A stretch of 64,000 bases of DNA from Runella limosa DSM 17973 (lineage in GTDB: Bacteria > Bacteroidota > Bacteroidia > Cytophagales > Spirosomataceae): contig NZ_KI519424.1 in NCBI RefSeq assembly GCF_000482465.1, positions 214,765 to 278,764 of the forward strand. The letters are read 5' to 3'. Positions 15,971-25,656 of the stretch are shown in pieces. Every line of letters begins with the position of its first letter. The stretch's first letter is position 1. Made by a program: the position numbers and the translations under genes. The notes under the pieces were generated by a model, which worked only from the letters and a program-made list of their open reading frames with translations, did not search any database and was not told the origin of the DNA.

Positions 15971-18900
15971 TTAGAATCCGAGAGATACGTTAAAACCAAC
16001 ACTACGAGAGTTTGGCAACTCGCCGTACGCAAACCCTTGGCGGTTTCCACCGAAACGGTCCACTTCTGGGTCGATGTGTGGTGTATTCTTGAACAAAATC
16101 GCAAGGTTACGTCCAACTATTGACACCTTGGCCGAGCGAATGAAAGAGCGTTTCAAGATGGCCTCAGGCACTGAATAACCGAAAGACATCTCGCGAAGTT
16201 TGACGTAACTTCCGTCATAAATAACGGCTTCATGATAACGACGTGGATTGTTGTAGCCGTATAATTGATTGGCCGCCACAATGATGTCGTTTGGTGCATA
16301 TACCGACGAGCCATCTGCATTGGTGCTTACCACTTTTACCCCTTTACCGATGATACCTTCTTCCCGACCAATGGCCGTTTCTTCGTACTGGCCTGTCCAA
16401 CGTGCCGTTCCTGTACCTTCATCGAAGAAATCACCACCAACGCGTACGTCAATCAAAGCAGCCAAAGAGAAGCTCTTGTAAGTGAAGGTGTTAGAAAAAC
16501 CACCCGTCCAGTCAGGCTGGATATTTCCGAGCAAACGTGGTGTGGTTGAAACCACTGGCAAACCGTCTTTGTAGATAATTTGACCGTCAGGGGCTTTTTC
16601 AAAACCAATGCCGTACAAGGAGCCGTAAGGTTGGCCAACGCGTGCTTCCGAGGTCAAACCACGCTGGGTGTGTAGCGTGTAAGTAGTTAAGCCTTCAGCA
16701 AGTGCAATTACTTTGTTGCGGTTGCGGGCAAAGTTAAAGCTCACATCCCAAGTAAACCCGTTTACGGCTTTCAAAGGTGTACCTGACAACACAACTTCAA
16801 GTCCTTTGTTGACAATTTCTCCCGCGTTTAAGATGCGACTATTGTAACCCGATGCTTTAGAGATTTCTACGCCAAGAATCTGGTTTTTAGACGATTGATT
16901 GTAATACGTTACGTCCAAACCTAACTTACCACGAAGGAAACGCAAGTCTAAACCTAACTCAATTCCCGTCGTGATTTCGGGTTTAAGGCTAGAATTAGAG
17001 ATGGTGGTGTTTTCATAATATTCTGGTGTGCTACCATTCCAAGCACTGGCCGAGCGGAATGTTTGGGCCAATTGATATGGAGAAGCATCGTTCCCAACTT
17101 GTGCCCAGCTGGCGCGCACTTTACCAAAAGTCAAAATAGAACTTTGAAGATCCAATAAGTCTGTTACTACTGCACTTGCCGAAACCGATGGATAGAAGTA
17201 CGAACGTGCATTAGAAGGCAAAGTACTAGACCAGTCGTTGCGCGCCGTAAAATCCAAGAACAAGGCGTTTTTCCAACCTACTTGTGCCGTTCCAAACACA
17301 CTTTGCATTTCAGTTTTTTCGATGCGGCTCGATACGGTGTTCAAACTTGTTACGGAGTTTGACAAGTTATAAAGGCCATCTACCACCAACTCCCCAACTT
17401 GCGTGAAGTTACGTTTGAAATAATTGGTACGCTTGATGGCTCCCGCTTGAGCGCTTACCGAAATGTTGTTGGTTACGTTTCTATTGAACGACAAAATGAT
17501 GTCGCTGTTGGTTTCTTGGGCGCGTTGTACATCTTCCGAATATTGTCCAGGCGTACGGTTTCCGTTACGAACGCGGTCGAAGTTGATGACGTTGATGCGC
17601 GTATCCGACCAATAGTCCGTTCCCGAACGAGCTAACACACTAAACGAAGGTGAGATTTTGTAGTTCAAGGCAATGTTACCTACCAAACGGTCTTTCTCAT
17701 TAGACGAAGGCAAGTAGTCTTGCGTGTAGAATGGGTTGGTAAAAAACGTGTGCTGCCAGTTTGGTGGATCATTGTCTGGAAGGCGACCAGCCACTTTGCG
17801 TTGAATGTGAATTGAATTGTAATCAGCATAGTTTTTCAACATCGACCAGTCGGTGTGGCGGTGCGCCCAAATAAACTGCTGACCTTCTTGGAAAGAACGG
17901 TTGTCGGAGCCACTTTTTACGTACTCAGCTGATACTGTTGCGCTTAACTTTGAAGTAAAATTATAATTGGTATTCAACTTAAAGTTATTACGCCAAAAGT
18001 CGTTGTTGTACATAATCCCTTTTTGGTCCATCCGCCCCATCGACAAGCGGAAACTTCCTTTGTCGTTTCCTGCCGAAAGGGCTACGTTGTTGGTCGTAGT
18101 AGCGCCCGTTTCCCAGTATCCTTCCCAGTTGTTGGGCTGAGGCGTAAGCGGTGCCACATCAGCCCCCGTGTACCAATGACGAACCAAACGGCCATCCAAA
18201 GGAGCACCCCAGCTTTCGTCCGTCCCTTCTGTTCCAGTCAGAGGCGCATTAGGGCCGTAGGCAGCGCGGTATTGTTGGATTTCGGTGGGATCAGTAATTG
18301 TACCCGACCAACCATCGTTATACCAAGTACGGTATCCGTTTCCTCCACCGTACATGTTTTGAAACTTTGGTTTGACCAATGGGCGCTCAAAAGTTGTATT
18401 GTGGTTAAACTCAATACCAATTCCTTTGGTACCTGCACCATTTTTGGTTGTAATCAAAATAACCCCGTTGGCCGCGCGTGAACCGTACAATGCTGCCGCG
18501 TTGGGGCCTTTCAGGATACTAATGTCTTTGATGTTGTCGGGGCTAATTTCCGACAAACCACCTCCAAATTGCTTTTCACCGCTGGTCATGCGGCTAGAAG
18601 TTGATTGGTCAATGGGGACACCGTCGATAACGACGAGCGGTTGGTTGTTTCCCGAAACCGACGAACTTCCGCGAATTTGAACGGTAGAGCCACTTCCTGG
18701 GCCTCCATTGCTCGCCACCCGCACCCCTGCCACGCGCCCCGAAAGGCTATTGACAACGTTGTTGGAGCGAGACTCAGCAATTTGATTTCCTTTGACTTCT
18801 TGTACGGTGTAACCAAGGGCTTTTTTCTCTTTTTCGATACCAAAAGCCGTTACTACTACCTCCTGAAGCGCTTTAATATCGGGTTGAAGCTCAATGTTAA

Positions 18901-19162
18901 TGCTTGAACGCCCGCCTACGGGAATTTCCTGAATTGAATAACCAATAAAACTATAGACCAAAACCGCGTTATCGTCAGGAACGCTAATTTTGTAATTTCC
19001 TTCTGCATCCGTCACAACCCCAGCTCTCGTACTTTTTACGATTACGTTCACGCCAGGCAAAGCGCCTTCGTCTTTTGAAGTAACCGTCCCTTTGACAAAC
19101 CTTTGGGCATATCCAACCCACGCGATTGTCATTAATGCTGATAAAAGTAGATATTTTTTCAT
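15971..19162 (-). CDS. SusC/RagA-family TonB-linked outer-membrane transporter
   Basis: This 1063-aa protein has a signal peptide, a carboxypeptidase-D-like regulatory domain (GTVTSKDEGALPGVNVIVK), a TonB-dependent plug (EVVVTAFGIEKEKKALGY) and a long beta-barrel ending in an aromatic residue (FNVSLGF). It forms the outer-membrane channel under the SusD lid. The pair imports oligosaccharides or peptides. No glycoside hydrolase is linked to it. The neighbours are exported aminotransferases and a cyanophycinase-like peptidase, so a peptide or amino-acid substrate is a reasonable guess only. Confidence 0.95.
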   Translation of the reverse strand: MKKYLLLSALMTIAWVGYAQRFVKGTVTSKDEGALPGVNVIVKSTRAGVVTDAEGNYKISVPDDNAVLVYSFIGYSIQEIPVGGRSSINIELQPDIKALQEVVVTAFGIEKEKKALGYTVQEVKGNQIAESRSNNVVNSLSGRVAGVRVASNGGPGSGSTVQIRGSSSVSGNNQPLVVIDGVPIDQSTSSRMTSGEKQFGGGLSEISPDNIKDISILKGPNAAALYGSRAANGVILITTKNGAGTKGIGIEFNHNTTFERPLVKPKFQNMYGGGNGYRTWYNDGWSGTITDPTEIQQYRAAYGPNAPLTGTEGTDESWGAPLDGRLVRHWYTGADVAPLTPQPNNWEGYWETGATTTNNVALSAGNDKGSFRLSMGRMDQKGIMYNNDFWRNNFKLNTNYNFTSKLSATVSAEYVKSGSDNRSFQEGQQFIWAHRHTDWSMLKNYADYNSIHIQRKVAGRLPDNDPPNWQHTFFTNPFYTQDYLPSSNEKDRLVGNIALNYKISPSFSVLARSGTDYWSDTRINVINFDRVRNGNRTPGQYSEDVQRAQETNSDIILSFNRNVTNNISVSAQAGAIKRTNYFKRNFTQVGELVVDGLYNLSNSVTSLNTVSSRIEKTEMQSVFGTAQVGWKNALFLDFTARNDWSSTLPSNARSYFYPSVSASAVVTDLLDLQSSILTFGKVRASWAQVGNDASPYQLAQTFRSASAWNGSTPEYYENTTISNSSLKPEITTGIELGLDLRFLRGKLGLDVTYYNQSSKNQILGVEISKASGYNSRILNAGEIVNKGLEVVLSGTPLKAVNGFTWDVSFNFARNRNKVIALAEGLTTYTLHTQRGLTSEARVGQPYGSLYGIGFEKAPDGQIIYKDGLPVVSTTPRLLGNIQPDWTGGFSNTFTYKSFSLAALIDVRVGGDFFDEGTGTARWTGQYEETAIGREEGIIGKGVKVVSTNADGSSVYAPNDIIVAANQLYGYNNPRRYHEAVIYDGSYVKLREMSFGYSVPEAILKRSFIRSAKVSIVGRNLAILFKNTPHIDPEVDRFGGNRQGFAYGELPNSRSVGFNVSLGF

Positions 19163-20028
19163 CTGGTAACAGTTTAGTTTTAGGTATTCGTGTGATTCCT
19201 TTCACGCATTGCACCGACTGAACAGTTGCTAATCTATACTGGCCGCATTAGCATAAACTAACCATCCGAACAGTCGGGCAAGCGTGGCCAAGCAAGAGGA
19301 TTTTTCCTCCTTTATCTTTCGATTGAAAACAGCAAATGGAAAGAAGCTAAACTTCCCGTTCGGATTTCAATCTGATGCCATTTTGGAATTTCAAGTAACT
19401 GCGATACTCAGCGAGCAAACGTTCATAACCTCGTTTGCTTCCTTGCAAGAAATATGGTGGTCTGCTCAGAGACCTTTCAATTTTTATTGTTGAAACAACC
19501 CCTACAAGTGCGGCTCTGGAGCTATTCAACTAGAAGAAAATTGCACTATTCCTTAGTTTGTTGACTCGAAAGTATATCATCATCTCCAAATTGCCAAATA
19601 TATTTTAATAAATTTTGCAAAATATTCATTATTTATCATTTTAATGCTATTATTTATTTGTTTTACATAATTTTATTCTATATTTTCAATCATAAACAGG
19701 CAGAAAATATGAACATATTCAAATATTTGCCTTGTTTTTATTTTAGATACATTTGGTCATATTTTTGATTTTTTACCATATTTTAGTTTAAATTTTGATG
19801 TATATACGCCAAAATATTGATTTTTATCAAATTTTTGATTGTATATTTTTTGAAATATGTATTGACATTAAATTATATTTTTCTAATTTTGCATCATCAA
19901 AGACGCAGTCACTGATTCGTACCATTAGTATATATAGTAAGAATAAGTACTTCCGTTTTATCGCCGCCAAGCGAGAGTCCAGTTTTTCTTTTGGGAAACA
20001 AAACGAAAACCTTTTTACCGCTATCACT
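19163..20028. other. Long AT-rich divergent intergenic region
   Basis: This 866-bp stretch lies between the divergent susC and aminotransferase B genes. The part from 19560 to 19900 is extremely AT-rich. It must hold both promoters. The only strong one seen is the plus-strand promoter at 19862-19891. No convincing gene, RNA gene or repeat was recognised. Confidence 0.55.
19862..19891 (+). promoter_or_regulatory. Bacteroidetes-type promoter of aminotransferase B
   Basis: TTG at 19862-19864 and TAATTTTG at 19884-19891 are separated by 19 bp, a near-ideal TTG/TAnnTTTG promoter. Transcription would begin near 19897 and leave a 5' UTR of about 130 nt. This supports the short start at 20029, since the longer reading frame from 19795 begins upstream of the promoter. 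Confidence 0.7.
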
Positions 20029-21213
20029 ATGTCTTTTATTGTAAATCGTCGGGATTGGTTAAAGTCTGGGCTACTGGCCTCATCAGGACTTGCTTTGGGT
20101 TCGGCAACTACGGCTCAAGCGTCAACGGCTTATTCATCACTAGGGATTTTTGATGTATATGCCGAACGCGAACGCGAAATTGTTCAAGAAGCCCTGTTGG
20201 CAGCCGCACCGCAAGTACGGGCACGTTTGTCGTCCAATGAAAACCCTTGGGGGCCTGCGCCAACGGCGATTAAGGCCATTGCCGACAACGCACCAAAAGC
20301 CTTTTTGTACGCTGGTCCCGTAACGGCCGAACTCAAAAAGACGATTGCAGACATGCACGGCGTAACGCCCGACCAAGTGATGCTCGGGGCAGGTTCTTCG
20401 GAATTGTTGATGGCAAGCCTTTTATTGGCCGCCACCAAAGGAAAAGTGATGATGGCCGAAACTTGCTACATCTCTGGACGCGATGCCCGCGAAGACGGCG
20501 CAACAATGAAAAACGAAAAAGTGCCTTTGACCAAGGATTATCAATATGATTTGGAAGCGATGGCAACGCGCGTAAATAGCGAAACCAGCATGATTTACGT
20601 GTGTAACCCCAACAACCCAACGGGTGTCATGTTGCCTTCGGCTAAATTAAAGTCTTTTTGCGAAGCGGTTTCTCCCAAGGCAACGGTCTTGGTGGACGAA
20701 GCCTACATCGACTACGCTCCCAATCCTTCCACGGATAGCATGGTAGAATGTATTCGTAAAGGACAAAATGTGCTCATCTTGCGTACGCTTTCTAAGCTCC
20801 ACGGTTTTGCGGGCTTGCGAATTGGCTACGCCTTGGGGCAACCTGCTTTGTTGAAAGATTTGCGCAAATTCTGCTCGGGTGGCTTTACCGTTTCTACGAC
20901 TTCGGCAGCGGCAGCGGTGGCCTCTTTCAAAGACAAAGCATTTCAGGACATGGTTTTAAAAAACACCATCGAATCTAAGAAATTCCTCTGCGACAGTCTT
21001 ACTTCAATGGGATACAGTTATTTACCTTCATCAGCAAACTTCGTTTTATTTCCCATCAAAATGAAAGGGCCTATGCTCCTTCAAAAAATGATGGCTGAGG
21101 GCGTCAGTGTTAAAAGTTGGTTTTTCGACCAACAACACTGGTGCCGCGTAAGCATCGGAACCATGGACGAAATGAAAGCCTTTAAAGATGCTTTTGCAAA
21201 ATCGGTCAGCTAA
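20029..21213 (+). CDS. Tat-exported HisC-like aminotransferase (copy B)
   Basis: This 394-aa protein is a paralogue of copy A (13168-14349). It has a twin-arginine signal (VNRRDWLKSGLLASSGLALG) with an Ala-x-Ala-like site, the PLP motif LRTLSKLHGFAGLRIGYALG and NPNNPTGV. A frame open from 19795 would add 78 low-complexity residues and hide the Tat signal, so 20029 is used. The Hint-domain gene follows after 6 bp in the same operon. An exported PLP enzyme beside SusC/D suggests work on imported amino compounds in the periplasm; the substrate is unknown. Confidence 0.86.
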   Translation: MSFIVNRRDWLKSGLLASSGLALGSATTAQASTAYSSLGIFDVYAEREREIVQEALLAAAPQVRARLSSNENPWGPAPTAIKAIADNAPKAFLYAGPVTAELKKTIADMHGVTPDQVMLGAGSSELLMASLLLAATKGKVMMAETCYISGRDAREDGATMKNEKVPLTKDYQYDLEAMATRVNSETSMIYVCNPNNPTGVMLPSAKLKSFCEAVSPKATVLVDEAYIDYAPNPSTDSMVECIRKGQNVLILRTLSKLHGFAGLRIGYALGQPALLKDLRKFCSGGFTVSTTSAAAAVASFKDKAFQDMVLKNTIESKKFLCDSLTSMGYSYLPSSANFVLFPIKMKGPMLLQKMMAEGVSVKSWFFDQQHWCRVSIGTMDEMKAFKDAFAKSVS

Positions 21214-21219
21214 AAAGTC

Positions 21220-22125
21220 ATGAGATTTATTCCTTTTGTTTTAGTCGCTGTCAGTTGGGCAACGTTTGCTCAAGAAAGGCAGCCAGGAATGACTTTGGCC
21301 GAATTTGACAAAGCAAAAGCAGTAGAGATTCGTAGTGGCTCCCCAAAAAAACATTTTCGGAGCCACGGCCTCTCCTACCGCCAACACGAAACCCCGCTGT
21401 CGTTTCAGTTTAGCGATGGGGTAGAAAACAAGGTGTCGTTTTACGACATTTCGGAACGTTCTGACCAAAGCATACTTGGACGACTGGTGGTATATTCGTC
21501 GCAAAACCGCCTCGAAACGCTCGTTTTACCCAACGAAACTTCGCCCAAAGCTGTTAAGGAGCATTTTGTAGCCGACTTAAAAGCCAAAAGCCTCACCAAC
21601 GACGGGCTGGGTATCTGCGTTGCCTTTGCATTAAGCCAAACTCAAACGCGCTCAAGTACTGCTTTAGCACATCCTCAGGAGTTTTGCTTTCCTGCCGAAA
21701 CCTTTGTCAACCTCGTAGATGGTACCGAAAAGAAAATTTCGGGCATTCAGGCAGGTGACGAAATTACGGGAATACGCGCGAATCGGGTAGAAAAAGTGAT
21801 TGTCAATGAAGGTGTTTTTTCGCTTACGCGCTTGCTTGTCCGCCCCAATGGCCAAGCGTGGGTAAGTACGCGTAACGAAAGTGGCTTACTTTCTTTGGAA
21901 GTGACCCCCAATCATCCTGTGTTGACACTTTTGGGTAAAAAACGCGTGGAAGACCTCCATGCAGGTGATTGGCTTTTTGTGCGGGACGCCGTTACGGGCA
22001 GGTACCTTACTGCCGAACTGACCAGCATTGCCCCAGCTTTCCGAACCGTTGACAAGGTGTATCATTTACAAACCGAAGGCGGTACGTATGAAGCCGAAAA
22101 CATTGTGGTATTGAATAAGCACTAG
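21220..22125 (+). CDS. Secreted protein with solitary Hint (intein-like) domain
   Basis: This 301-aa protein has a signal peptide (residues 1-17), a unique region to about residue 150, then a Hint module. Cys156 begins CFPAETFVNLVDGTEKKI, the block-A signature of inteins and Hedgehog autoprocessing domains. LEVTPNHPVLTL is block-B like (TxxH), and VYHLQTEGGTYEAENIVVLN resembles the C-terminal blocks. The usual terminal His-Asn followed by Cys or Ser is replaced by VVLNKH and the protein ends there, so it cannot splice two exteins. Cys156 could still drive an N-S acyl shift and N-terminal cleavage. It is co-transcribed with aminotransferase B. Confidence 0.78.
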   Translation: MRFIPFVLVAVSWATFAQERQPGMTLAEFDKAKAVEIRSGSPKKHFRSHGLSYRQHETPLSFQFSDGVENKVSFYDISERSDQSILGRLVVYSSQNRLETLVLPNETSPKAVKEHFVADLKAKSLTNDGLGICVAFALSQTQTRSSTALAHPQEFCFPAETFVNLVDGTEKKISGIQAGDEITGIRANRVEKVIVNEGVFSLTRLLVRPNGQAWVSTRNESGLLSLEVTPNHPVLTLLGKKRVEDLHAGDWLFVRDAVTGRYLTAELTSIAPAFRTVDKVYHLQTEGGTYEAENIVVLNKH

Positions 22126-22150
22126 CATTCCGAACCCTTCTATATACAAG

Positions 22151-22201
22151 AACTGTCTTAAAAAGAAAGGGTGCTCTCTAGCACCCCCTTTTTAGACAGT
22201 T
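22151..22201. terminator. Bidirectional terminator hairpin
   Basis: AACTGTCT (22151-22158) pairs with AGACAGTT (22194-22201). An inner GGGTGCT/AGCACCC stem and A- and T-rich runs complete the structure. It lies between the convergent Hint and YdjC genes and probably ends both transcripts. Confidence 0.75.
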
Positions 22202-22210
22202 TCTTTTTTG

Positions 22211-23062
22211 TCATTTTCCTGCCATTGCGTCTTTGATGCTCACTAGCTTGATACCGCGCTCGGCAATGACTTTTTTTACCTCGGCACTCGTAAAAGCGCG
22301 CGTCACACCTTCGCGGTCGTAGGCCACATTTTCGTAACCCACGTGCCCGACACCTTTCATATCTCCCGAATCGTAACCCGGGTGCTCGACCAAAAAGTGC
22401 GTTCCTGCGGGGAGGTTTTTGAGAATTTCGACCAAGTCTTTTTCCTTTTGTTCGGGCGATTTATCAGCCCCGCCGAACCCACGAACGTACTGAACGTCTT
22501 TGGGCATTTGAATCGGCAAATTATATTCTTTCGACAACCGCTCTACCATCGTTTTTACTTCGACAGTAGCATTTGTGCAACCCATGTGCGCCGATAAGTG
22601 ACTCGCCCACGGCAAGTGTTTTTTGACAAGTTCGATTTGTGCCCGAAACTCTCGTTCTACTTCGGCTACGTTGATGGTTTTTTGGAGTAAATAGGGGCTG
22701 TCCTTTAATTTTTTATTTTCCCAAATAAACTGTGGGAAATAGCCGTCGGCGTCCGTTAGCGAAGGAGCTGAGGTCAAGGGACGCCATTTTAGGTTTTCCC
22801 ACTCGCTCGTAAGGCACAAATGCACGCCGACGTCGTAATTGGGCTGGGTTTTAAGCATTTTCACGGCCTCCATAAACCACGGGGCGGTGGCGAGGATTTC
22901 TACCGAGCGGCTGATTCCATCGGTATATACTTTCATGCAGGCGTCGTTGGCCGTGTGGCAAAATCCAATGTCGTCCGAGCGAATAATCAAGCGTATTTCG
23001 TTGGAGGTTTGCGCCAATAGGCTTTGGGCTAGGAATAACAATGCAATGAGGGTCTTTTTCAT
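22211..23062 (-). CDS. YdjC/ChbG-family carbohydrate deacetylase, secreted
   Basis: This 283-aa protein has a signal peptide (MKKTLIALLFLAQSLLAQ) and a YdjC-like deacetylase core. RLIIRSDDIGF supplies the metal-binding Asp pair, VGVHLCLTSEW the His, and HLSAHMGC a later His. Family members remove acetyl groups from N-acetylated sugars. An upstream ATG at 23104 would add 14 residues before the signal peptide, so 23062 is chosen. It is 57 bp from the cyanophycinase-like gene on the same strand. Confidence 0.86.
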   Translation of the reverse strand: MKKTLIALLFLAQSLLAQTSNEIRLIIRSDDIGFCHTANDACMKVYTDGISRSVEILATAPWFMEAVKMLKTQPNYDVGVHLCLTSEWENLKWRPLTSAPSLTDADGYFPQFIWENKKLKDSPYLLQKTINVAEVEREFRAQIELVKKHLPWASHLSAHMGCTNATVEVKTMVERLSKEYNLPIQMPKDVQYVRGFGGADKSPEQKEKDLVEILKNLPAGTHFLVEHPGYDSGDMKGVGHVGYENVAYDREGVTRAFTSAEVKKVIAERGIKLVSIKDAMAGK

Positions 23063-23119
23063 GGGTTTATTTTTTTCTTGCAGATGAGCACTGATTAAAT
23101 TCACGCAAATGAACGCTGA

Positions 23120-24112
23120 TTATTCGGTAATTGTGCCTTCGTTGGCAGACCAGTAAGTCCACATTTGGCCTTTGGGGAGTTTCCAAGTGTTTAGGTCAAA
23201 GCGCCCTTCTCCTGTGAGGGTAGCGGGGATTTTGCAGACTTTCACCGCTTTTCCTCCACGATTCCACGTCAGTTTTTGTCCTGATTCACAGCGCTCTGGC
23301 TTCTTTTTGTTGGCCATAATAAAATAAGCTGCTTGACTCCCAAAGACACGCGCGATGCCTTTTTCATCAATGCACACCGAAGTTTTTTCATCGACCCCAA
23401 TTCCTTTGGCTTTCATATCCCAATCACGCACCATTCTAGCCAAAAAGGCCAAGTGTCGCCCGTGCCGACTGCGGTTGCTGTAGTGGGTATCGGTAATGGT
23501 ATTTTTTAAGATAGGTATATCAATAAAACCGCCGTTTAAAAGTGTCATTTTGGGATGAAAAGGGTTCGTTAACGCTTCTTCCGAATTGATACCATCGTTG
23601 AGAGCAGCAAAACCGACTTCTCCCAAAATGGCACAACCTGCGCTCGTTCCTCCGATGGGGGCTTTTTTAACGTGAATCAAATAATTGATGGCTTCCTCAA
23701 CGGGAGTATCTTGCCAAAATTTGACATAATTGCCTTGGTCGCCACCTGCGATAAAAAGGAGTTCTGCTTGCTTAATTCGTTGTCCAACAGCGGGATTCAT
23801 GGCTAATTCACGGTTATTGATAAGCAAAGTTTCAACGGAATTAACCCCGCCCAAACCATAAATAAAATCATTGTAACCCGTTGAGCCACTTGCTCGAATG
23901 ATAACTACATCTCCGCCTTTGGCACGGTCAATCATCCACTGCAAAGCCTCCTTGACGTCGGTGCTTCCTCCGCCTAAAACAAAGCCCGTTTGGGTCGGGA
24001 CGGTTACATCGGCCGTGTCGCCCACTATCCCAATGGAAGCGGGCGTAGTTCCCTTCGTTTGGGCAAATAGGGTAGTAATTTTTAAAAACAGAAGTAAACA
24101 AATCAAGCGCAT
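23120..24112 (-). CDS. Cyanophycinase-like peptidase (family S51), secreted
   Basis: This 330-aa protein has a signal peptide (MRLICLLLFLKITTLFAQ) and the S51 fold. FVLGGGSTDV, the strand LLFIAGGDQGN and the nucleophile elbow GGTSAGCAILGE carry the catalytic Ser. Family members cut beta-aspartyl peptides such as cyanophycin or isoaspartyl dipeptides. The start at 24112 is preferred over 24142 because it begins the signal peptide. It lies in a cluster of exported hydrolases and may feed amino acids to the periplasmic aminotransferases, which is an inference from position. Confidence 0.84.
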   Translation of the reverse strand: MRLICLLLFLKITTLFAQTKGTTPASIGIVGDTADVTVPTQTGFVLGGGSTDVKEALQWMIDRAKGGDVVIIRASGSTGYNDFIYGLGGVNSVETLLINNRELAMNPAVGQRIKQAELLFIAGGDQGNYVKFWQDTPVEEAINYLIHVKKAPIGGTSAGCAILGEVGFAALNDGINSEEALTNPFHPKMTLLNGGFIDIPILKNTITDTHYSNRSRHGRHLAFLARMVRDWDMKAKGIGVDEKTSVCIDEKGIARVFGSQAAYFIMANKKKPERCESGQKLTWNRGGKAVKVCKIPATLTGEGRFDLNTWKLPKGQMWTYWSANEGTITE

Positions 24113-24229
24113 TGGGATAGTAAGTTTAGATGAAGTGTACAAATAAAAGAGTTATTCGTTCGTTTTTTGTGTGCCGTGAAAAAAATAAGACCTTTGGGGT
24201 CGAATTTATTGTAAAATCTTCTTTTCTGT

Positions 24230-25204
24230 ATGAATCTTTTCCGTTCGTTGGCTGTCCTTGCGCTGGTAGCCGTTGTCGTATCAAGTTGTGCTCCTGGTTA
24301 TACGCCTGTTACCAATCAAAGTCCTCATTTAGCCCTTGGAAATCCAAGTAATGCCCAAACTAATCCTTCGTCGTACGACAATTATTTATTGAACAAACCC
24401 CAATTTGCGCTTTCGTACAACCGTTCCAAAGGCCATGCCAACTGGGTTGCGTGGGAGTTGTCGCCCAAATGGTTGGGAACAATTGACCGCCAAAATGATT
24501 TTCGCCCCGACGAAGCTTTGCCGCAAGATTGGCCTAAAATAAAACCCAGCGACTATTCAAGTTCAGGATTTGACCGTGGACATTTGTGCCCTTCGGCCGA
24601 CCGAACCAACTCTACAAGCAGTAATTCGAGTACGTTTTTGATGACCAACATGATTCCGCAAGCGCCCGACCTCAACCGTGAAGCGTGGGAACATTTGGAA
24701 CAATTTAGTCGGGAATTGGTCGAGAAAGGCTACAAACTGTACATAACGGCAGGCGCCTATGGCACAGGTGGCGAAGGAAGCAAAGGCACTGCCACTAAAC
24801 TCGACGACGTGGTCAATGTCCCTGCACGAGTATATAAAATCATTGTGGTATTGCCAGGGAATGCGTCGGTAAATGAAATCAACAGCACGACGCCCGTGAT
24901 TGCCGTCGATTTCCCGAACAAAAACAGTACGGTCAAGAACACAAGTTGGATTCGCTACATCACAACCGTGAGTGAGTTGGAGAAAAAAACGGGCATGGAT
25001 TTTTTTAGTAACCTCTCCTCTTCTACCCAAAGTGCGCTCCAAAATGCTCGGTTTGATTACCGTAGTACGTCCATTAATGTTGACACCAAATGCAGCGTTT
25101 ATAACGGAAATGCCTTGTATATTGGCAAAAGTGGAGGCTGCTATTATCTCACAGCCAGTGGTAAAAAAACGTACGTTGACCGCGACTTATGTGACTGCAA
25201 ATAA
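24230..25204 (+). CDS. DNA/RNA non-specific endonuclease (NUC1 family), lipoprotein
   Basis: This 324-aa protein has a lipobox (VVVSSC, Cys20) and the beta-beta-alpha metal endonuclease core with DRGH at residues 115-118 (FDRGHLCPSADRT) and MTNMIPQAPDLNREAWEHLE with the metal-binding Asn. A short C-terminal module (IGKSGGCYYLTASGKKTYV) resembles the Gly/aromatic adaptor repeats found at the ends of some nucleases. Being lipid-anchored, it probably digests extracellular nucleic acid for nutrients. Confidence 0.9.
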   Translation: MNLFRSLAVLALVAVVVSSCAPGYTPVTNQSPHLALGNPSNAQTNPSSYDNYLLNKPQFALSYNRSKGHANWVAWELSPKWLGTIDRQNDFRPDEALPQDWPKIKPSDYSSSGFDRGHLCPSADRTNSTSSNSSTFLMTNMIPQAPDLNREAWEHLEQFSRELVEKGYKLYITAGAYGTGGEGSKGTATKLDDVVNVPARVYKIIVVLPGNASVNEINSTTPVIAVDFPNKNSTVKNTSWIRYITTVSELEKKTGMDFFSNLSSSTQSALQNARFDYRSTSINVDTKCSVYNGNALYIGKSGGCYYLTASGKKTYVDRDLCDCK

Positions 25205-25209
25205 GCGAC

Positions 25210-25632
25210 TTACCCTCCCCAAGCCGTTATCATTATGGTGCGAGCACCTCCGTCGTTGCGGTGTTCGCACAAATAAATTCCTTGCCAAGTTCCCAGCGCC
25301 AAACGTCCATTTCTTACGGGAATCAGCACTGAAGCACCTAACATTGAGGCTTTTAAATGCGCAGGCATATCGTCAGAACCTTCGTAATCGTGGCGGTAAT
25401 CGGGATCATTTTCTGGGACAGTCTTGTTAAAAAACATTTCAAAATCTTGACGAACCGTGGGGTCAGCATTTTCATTGATGGTCAACGAAGCCGACGTGTG
25501 TTGGATAAAAACTTGGCACATTCCAACGGAGATTTCGCGTAGTTGGGGAAAAGCCTGCAAGACTTCGGAAGTGATTAGATGAAAGCCGCGTCTGCGGGGT
25601 TTTAATTGGAATTGTTGTTGAAATAGTTTCAT
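25210..25632 (-). CDS. yjbQ: YjbQ family protein (UPF0047)
   Basis: This 140-aa protein matches the widely conserved YjbQ family along its full length. QVFIQHTSASLTINENADPTVRQDFE and the late LGTWQGIYLCEHR are its signature segments, with His and Glu residues around a probable metal site. Weak thiamine-phosphate synthase activity has been reported for the family, but the physiological role is unsettled. Confidence 0.92.
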   Translation of the reverse strand: MKLFQQQFQLKPRRRGFHLITSEVLQAFPQLREISVGMCQVFIQHTSASLTINENADPTVRQDFEMFFNKTVPENDPDYRHDYEGSDDMPAHLKASMLGASVLIPVRNGRLALGTWQGIYLCEHRNDGGARTIMITAWGG

Positions 25633-25656
25633 TTATTGATTTCGTGTCCATCCTAA

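Noticed and set aside
15958-16116. Long N-terminal extension of the SusD gene
   Set aside because: The extra 53 residues overlap the SusC end in another frame and would mask a clear lipoprotein signal peptide at 15957.
19795-20028. 78-residue N-terminal extension of aminotransferase B
   Set aside because: It begins before the likely promoter at 19862-19891, is low complexity, and would bury the twin-arginine signal.
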